Assembly: GCF_000412335.2 (NCBI RefSeq)
Contig: NZ_KE161030.1
Span: forward strand, 2,354,787-2,418,786
DNA from: Cedecea davisae DSM 4568
GTDB lineage: Bacteria > Pseudomonadota > Gammaproteobacteria > Enterobacterales > Enterobacteriaceae
Direction: 5' to 3'
DNA: 64,000 nt
The position numbers and the translations under genes were made by a program. The notes under the pieces are model-generated. The model searched no databases. It was not told the origin of the DNA and saw only the letters and a program-made list of their open reading frames with translations. Shown here piece after piece: positions 61,501 to 64,000 of the stretch; positions within the stretch are counted from its first letter, which is position 1; each line of letters begins with the position of its first letter.

Positions 61501-63555
61501 CCCGCCGTTATCAAGCGTCTGGGTTGTAAGGTTAAGCGAGGCCGCCGCAAGCTGACCGGCGTTAGTCAGAGCCGGAGCGAAAACATCGAGAGTTTTCTCG
61601 GCCAGTACGCTGCCGGTTGCGAGGTTAGAGAAGCCCTTATTCAGCGTCAGAGAGAGGGTGCTGCCCGCCATCTGGCCGCCGTTGGTGAGCGTGTTGCCGG
61701 TTAACGTCAGGCCGTTACGGGCGGTGAGTTTACCCCCCGCCTGGTTATCCGCCGCGCCCGCAATGGCGAGGGTTAAGGCATCGCTGTCCAGCGAGCCATG
61801 GTTGGTAAATTGCCCCGCATTAACCTGTAACGCTTTCTGCGCCAGCAGCGCGCTGCCAGCTTGCTGAACAATAGTGTCAGCATTAAGCGTCATGGCGTTA
61901 TCCGCCTGGATATTACCGCTGATGTCGATTTGATTTGCCCGCAGCGAGACGTTGCTCCCGCTGCTGCTGCCCCGGTGGGTCAGGCTTCCGGCGTTTATCG
62001 TCAGGTCGCCTTTCGCCACCTGAACGCCTTCAAACGTAGCCGCGCTCCGCGCCTCGAGCAGCATATTGCCCCGAGATTGAAGTTGTGCTCCGGCGAAAGA
62101 AGTCAGGTTGGTAGCGCTCAGGCTCAAGTCTCCGCCGCTGCTCAGCGTCCCGCCTACCCGTGCATCGCCCGTCGAGATAGCCAGCCCGTCACCCGCCAGT
62201 ATCTGCCCGGTATTATCAAGCGAGCTCGACTCCAGCCGCATGTTCTGACGGCTTTGCAGCGTGCCGCTGTTAGTCAGATTTCCTGTCTTCGCGCTCAGTT
62301 CGCCCCCGGCGACGATTTTCCCGCTGTTGGCCAACTGAGACGCGGAGAGGCTCACAGTGCTGCCCGCCGTCATCTTCCCGGCGTGTTTTGCAGCGCCCGC
62401 TGTGGCAGAGCGGATAGCTCCGCCCGCGTTGATTTCACTGGCCGCATCCTGGTTTAGCGTTCCGACATTCAGGGCAACGTCATTCCCCGCCGTCAGAGCG
62501 GCAGCGGAAGCAGTAAGTTTGCCGCTGGCGTTAAGCGTGATATTGCCGTCGCTAACCAGTTTGCCGTTGGCCAGCGCGAGGTCGCCCCGGCTGTTAACCT
62601 GCGCCGGGCCACCCGCTTTGTGGTCCCCGGTCAGGGTTACGCTTTCGCCCTGCGCCGTCAGGCTGCCGCTCGCCAGGCTGTTATTCACCGCCAGCCTGCC
62701 GTTCGCCTCGAGGATAATGTCCCCCTGACGGGCGTTCAGGTTGCCGAGGTTCACGCCCACGCCTTTCTCGCTCGAGACCAAATGAATGCGGTTGGCGTAC
62801 ATCCCGCCCAGCGCCCCGGTATCCACCGCAACGGTTGGTGCTGCGCCTTCACCTGCGACTGGCGTCACCGCCCCACCAGCGGAAACCCGGTTTGCGCCAG
62901 TGGTAACTTTCAAATCCTTAGCGTGGATACCGGCATTCACTTCCGTGGCGCGGGCAATAATCGACAGGGCGTCGCTTTTGCTGGCGTCCAGCCCCTGGCC
63001 TTCAACCGTGATGGTGCCCTTGCTGACATCCAGCGCCAGCAGGTTGCCCGCCGCGTCAAACTGCGGTTTGCCGGTGGTCAGGGTCGCGTTCGGCGTGTTG
63101 ATAAAGCCGCAGCCGTTACAGGTGATGCCGTACGGGTTGGCGACCATCACGTTGGCGGCTTTACCCGCCACTTCGGTGTAGCCCTGCAGCTGCGAGCGAC
63201 TGCCGCCAATCACCTCATTGATGATGCCGCTGGCTTCCTGGCCCGCCTTCAGGTTCGGGTTGTTCTGAATAAGCCCGCCGAGCTGGGTCTGGGTAAGCTG
63301 CCCGGTGGCGTTGTTGAGGATCAGCCCCTCTTTGCCGACGTTGTAGTCCTGGAACTGGTTATGGGAAATGCCCGCCGGGTTCGGCGTGGCAATGTTAAGC
63401 ACCGGCACGCCGTTTCCGGCCTGGTCCATCTGCGCACCCGGCGTCATCGGGTTTATCGTCGCCGCCACCGCAGGAAACACCGGCTGCCCCGCCACCAGGA
63501 ACATCACAAGGTAACTGACCAGACGTTTTGTTACTCCAACGGGGTGCTTATCCAT
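58519..63555 (-). CDS. cdiA: CdiA N-terminal part: TPS domain and FHA repeats
   Basis: This open frame of 1,678 codons ends at the amber codon. It begins with an extended signal peptide ([19 protein letters not shown], cut near AVAATINP), then the haemagglutination-activity/TPS domain with NPNL (99-102) and NPYGI (140-144), then long tandem FHA repeats. AGGA lies seven bases before the ATG, and the cdiB stop is nine bases away. Truncated after residue 1,678, the product would still be a substrate for CdiB and could be exported as a short filament without receptor-binding or toxin regions. Confidence 0.85.
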   Translation of the reverse strand: MDKHPVGVTKRLVSYLVMFLVAGQPVFPAVAATINPMTPGAQMDQAGNGVPVLNIATPNPAGISHNQFQDYNVGKEGLILNNATGQLTQTQLGGLIQNNPNLKAGQEASGIINEVIGGSRSQLQGYTEVAGKAANVMVANPYGITCNGCGFINTPNATLTTGKPQFDAAGNLLALDVSKGTITVEGQGLDASKSDALSIIARATEVNAGIHAKDLKVTTGANRVSAGGAVTPVAGEGAAPTVAVDTGALGGMYANRIHLVSSEKGVGVNLGNLNARQGDIILEANGRLAVNNSLASGSLTAQGESVTLTGDHKAGGPAQVNSRGDLALANGKLVSDGNITLNASGKLTASAAALTAGNDVALNVGTLNQDAASEINAGGAIRSATAGAAKHAGKMTAGSTVSLSASQLANSGKIVAGGELSAKTGNLTNSGTLQSRQNMRLESSSLDNTGQILAGDGLAISTGDARVGGTLSSGGDLSLSATNLTSFAGAQLQSRGNMLLEARSAATFEGVQVAKGDLTINAGSLTHRGSSSGSNVSLRANQIDISGNIQADNAMTLNADTIVQQAGSALLAQKALQVNAGQFTNHGSLDSDALTLAIAGAADNQAGGKLTARNGLTLTGNTLTNGGQMAGSTLSLTLNKGFSNLATGSVLAEKTLDVFAPALTNAGQLAAASLNLTTQTLDNGGLVQGGQSLALSGAELTNRLGGKIISGSGLTLSIPQLVNAGLISVKQGLAIDGLTLANGGNIEAKAMTLRAGERLSNQKGGVLLAEDALTLAAPDFDNAGSVQAKTLAVDVSGTFGNAEVGRLSGQQSGRLTAGQLANQGGISAGNLDITADGLNNSGLLQSEGELSVSVRQLVNAGFITAKQGAAIDGLSLDNRGHIEAHALRLALGDKLTNQAGGVLLAEGRLKLNAPALDNAGKVQGNEVLLSHRRADNSGQILGLSSLSLNAEDGVSNSGQLLSKGGFILSGGWLNNQGQLAATDLSVDARRLANAGLMQGDQSFRLIATALNNLRGGEIISGSGLALNIPELINAGLISVEQGLAIDAATLENSGKIEARDLQLTLRDRLINQSKGVLLADDSLRLSAAMFDNDGQLVGRTGILHADNLTNSGILHAKQSLTLSGQTLNNATGAEISGEGGSLHVEQLVNSGLISARQGWEIDALSLKNSGNIEAGDLTLKLAQKLDNQTGGVLLADNSLELDSANAENAGKLIASNARLAVNGLINGGLIQGNQALSYRGSSLNNKANGQLLSEGNLAINAARLDNAGRMQGQTLTLDGGQSGGTNSGQMLGKEALTILFGGAFNNDGRLIGLSAVSLKASQLDNTGILAAKSITLDGGAGQVNNAGLIQADGRLVFSAGSLLNQKNGSLTGGDDVTLTVPLLTNSGLISSDKVLHLDGTTLDNGGNIEGAGLQLNLAGRANNQTSGILLADNGLTLQASELNNSGKLSGDNVTITASQGQNDGLMQGQSLTLNGGSISNRGSLLGKSSLTATLADQLTNSGQLLSQGGMQVTAKNLANNGSLAADAINVRTGTLDNQSSGKLLATHELNIASGSFTNSGTLASENARLAVNIMTNGGLVQGNNSLAVEGFSGARSFAIAQPAAVNVLNNLSGGQLLSDGELRVTVGKGDNSGKLQGKTLNLTAGSWSNGGTVLGSSALTLNTGELENRASGKILSGS
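59260..61500 (-). repeat. Long tandem FHA repeats within cdiA
   Basis: A degenerate unit of roughly 120-235 codons recurs at least five times. Each copy has [15 protein letters not shown], then a segment like LENSGKIEA, then NQ-GGVLLA, then a filament repeat. The NQxxGVLLA element falls at about 61251, 60840, 60319, 59970 and 59263. The copies differ by substitutions and spacing, so they are old protein repeats and not a DNA-level array. Confidence 0.65.
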
Positions 63556-63564
63556 TTTAATTTC

Positions 63565-64000
63565 CTATATCGCTAAACCGAGGCGGTAATAAATGACGAG
63601 GTGGTCCGGCGCGAGCTCGCCGGGATACTGAAGTGGCGTGCCCACGCTGAACTGGCTTGAGTAGTAGCGCCCGGAAACGGTTAAGCCCCCGGAAGCGCCC
63701 CACAGCGTGCCTGATGCCTGCTGGTCGGCGCTATCGTTACGCAGCCAGCCGCCGTCAACCGCCACGACTGCGCTGACGTTACCCAGCCAGGGGAGGCTGA
63801 AGAGCGCATAGTTGATTTCATTACGCAGATAGCCGCCGTTGTCGCCAGAAAGATATTGCTCTTTAAAGCCGCGTACCGAGCTTTCGCCGCCGATAGTCAA
63901 CCGCTCGCTGCCGTAGAGCTTGTCCGGCGACCACTGGCCGTAAATGCTGCTCAGCCACCATATTTTTTGCGCCAGAGGGCGCTGGAAACTGCCGTTAAGA
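63565..64000 (-). CDS. cdiB: CdiB/TpsB outer-membrane transporter, partial
   Basis: The C-terminal 145 codons of a two-partner secretion transporter (Omp85 superfamily). The diagnostic motif of the L6 loop is visible in GGESSVRGFKEQYLSGDNGG, followed by barrel strands. The gene continues past the right edge. Its TAG lies nine bases before the cdiA start and overlaps the cdiA ribosome site, so the two are co-transcribed. It would export the CdiA exoprotein. Confidence 0.9.
   Translation of the reverse strand, partial: LNGSFQRPLAQKIWWLSSIYGQWSPDKLYGSERLTIGGESSVRGFKEQYLSGDNGGYLRNEINYALFSLPWLGNVSAVVAVDGGWLRNDSADQQASGTLWGASGGLTVSGRYYSSQFSVGTPLQYPGELAPDHLVIYYRLGLAI

Larger units (their letters stand above)
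49329..63555 (-). pseudogene. cdiA: Giant CdiA/haemagglutinin TpsA, interrupted twice
   Basis: Read through two lesions, the minus strand encodes an exoprotein of about 4,740 residues: an extended signal peptide and TPS transport domain, thousands of residues of FHA-type repeats, a VENN motif (50325-50336) and a nuclease tip. The lesions are an in-frame amber codon at 58519-58521 (GKILSGS, stop, LNLQLPQ) and a change of frame at about 56307-56313 (one extra or two missing bases in an AGCGCAG context). Both joins restore the repeat pattern, so the gene was whole in the recent past or the sequence has errors. The downstream immunity gene looks intact. As it stands no full-length product can be made, and the tip cannot be secreted. 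Confidence 0.85.

Noticed and set aside
63565-64000. Short ORF starting at 63900 as a separate 111-aa gene
   Set aside because: The frame is open past the window edge with TpsB-like sequence, so it is the 3' end of cdiB.

Overview
The window is chromosomal DNA of a gammaproteobacterium of the family Enterobacteriaceae. Almost every gene aligns, from recall of the E. coli proteins, with the E. coli K-12 psp-sap-fabI-rnb-pyrF-acnA-cysB-topA-trp-ompW-yciA segment, in the same order and often at identical lengths (RNase II 644 aa, LapB 389, AcnA 891, TopA 865, TrpE 520). A trp attenuator with a Trp-Trp leader peptide, the TAATG and ATGA start-stop couplings and the bidirectional terminators are all in place. 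The genus cannot be fixed by eye. An rpfF gene beside pdeR fits the Cronobacter/Enterobacter/Cedecea side of the family better than Escherichia or Salmonella.

Layout. 1-1789: divergent pspA (cut by the left edge) and pspF. 1904-7181: the overlapping sapABCDF operon. 7324-11522: fabI, yciW, rnb. 11718-14575: pdeR (an RpfR-type PAS-GGDEF-EAL receptor) convergent with rpfF, a crotonase-fold synthase of diffusible fatty-acid signals (DSF family). 14798-19952: yciZ, then fsa divergent from ybiY-ybiW (glycyl-radical activase and enzyme), then the DeoR-type regulator yciT; in E. coli yciZ and yciT are neighbours, so the sugar/glycyl-radical cassette lies between them. 20210-25016: osmB, yciH, pyrF, lapB, lapA, pgpB, ribA. 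25060-29786: acnA, three very short genes (ymiC-, yciX- and ymiA-like), cysB. 29990-39373: topA, yciN, sohB, yciK, btuR, rluB, an MlrA-like MerR regulator, yciO, rnm. 39448-46212: the complete trp operon with promoter/operator, leader, attenuator and terminator. 46224-48922: ompW, yciC, yciB, yciA. 48985-64000: a contact-dependent inhibition type two-partner locus on the minus strand (cdiB partial, giant cdiA, immunity gene), placed where tonB follows yciA in E. coli.

Accessory content. Most of the window is conserved core. The departures are: (1) the rpfF/pdeR signal-synthase/receptor pair; (2) the fsa-ybiY-ybiW insertion beside yciT, whose divergent control region holds a near-consensus FNR box and three CTTTC/GAAAG boxes; (3) an MlrA-like regulator after yciO; (4) the cdiBAI locus, whose roughly 4,740-codon cdiA is broken by an in-frame amber codon and by a frameshift, while its AT-rich C-terminal PD-(D/E)XK toxin tip and immunity gene look intact. 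A 21-codon ORF with a strong Shine-Dalgarno sequence also lies between a sigma-32-like promoter and lapA and was not recognised.

All family assignments rest on remembered protein sequences and visible motifs; no database search was run.
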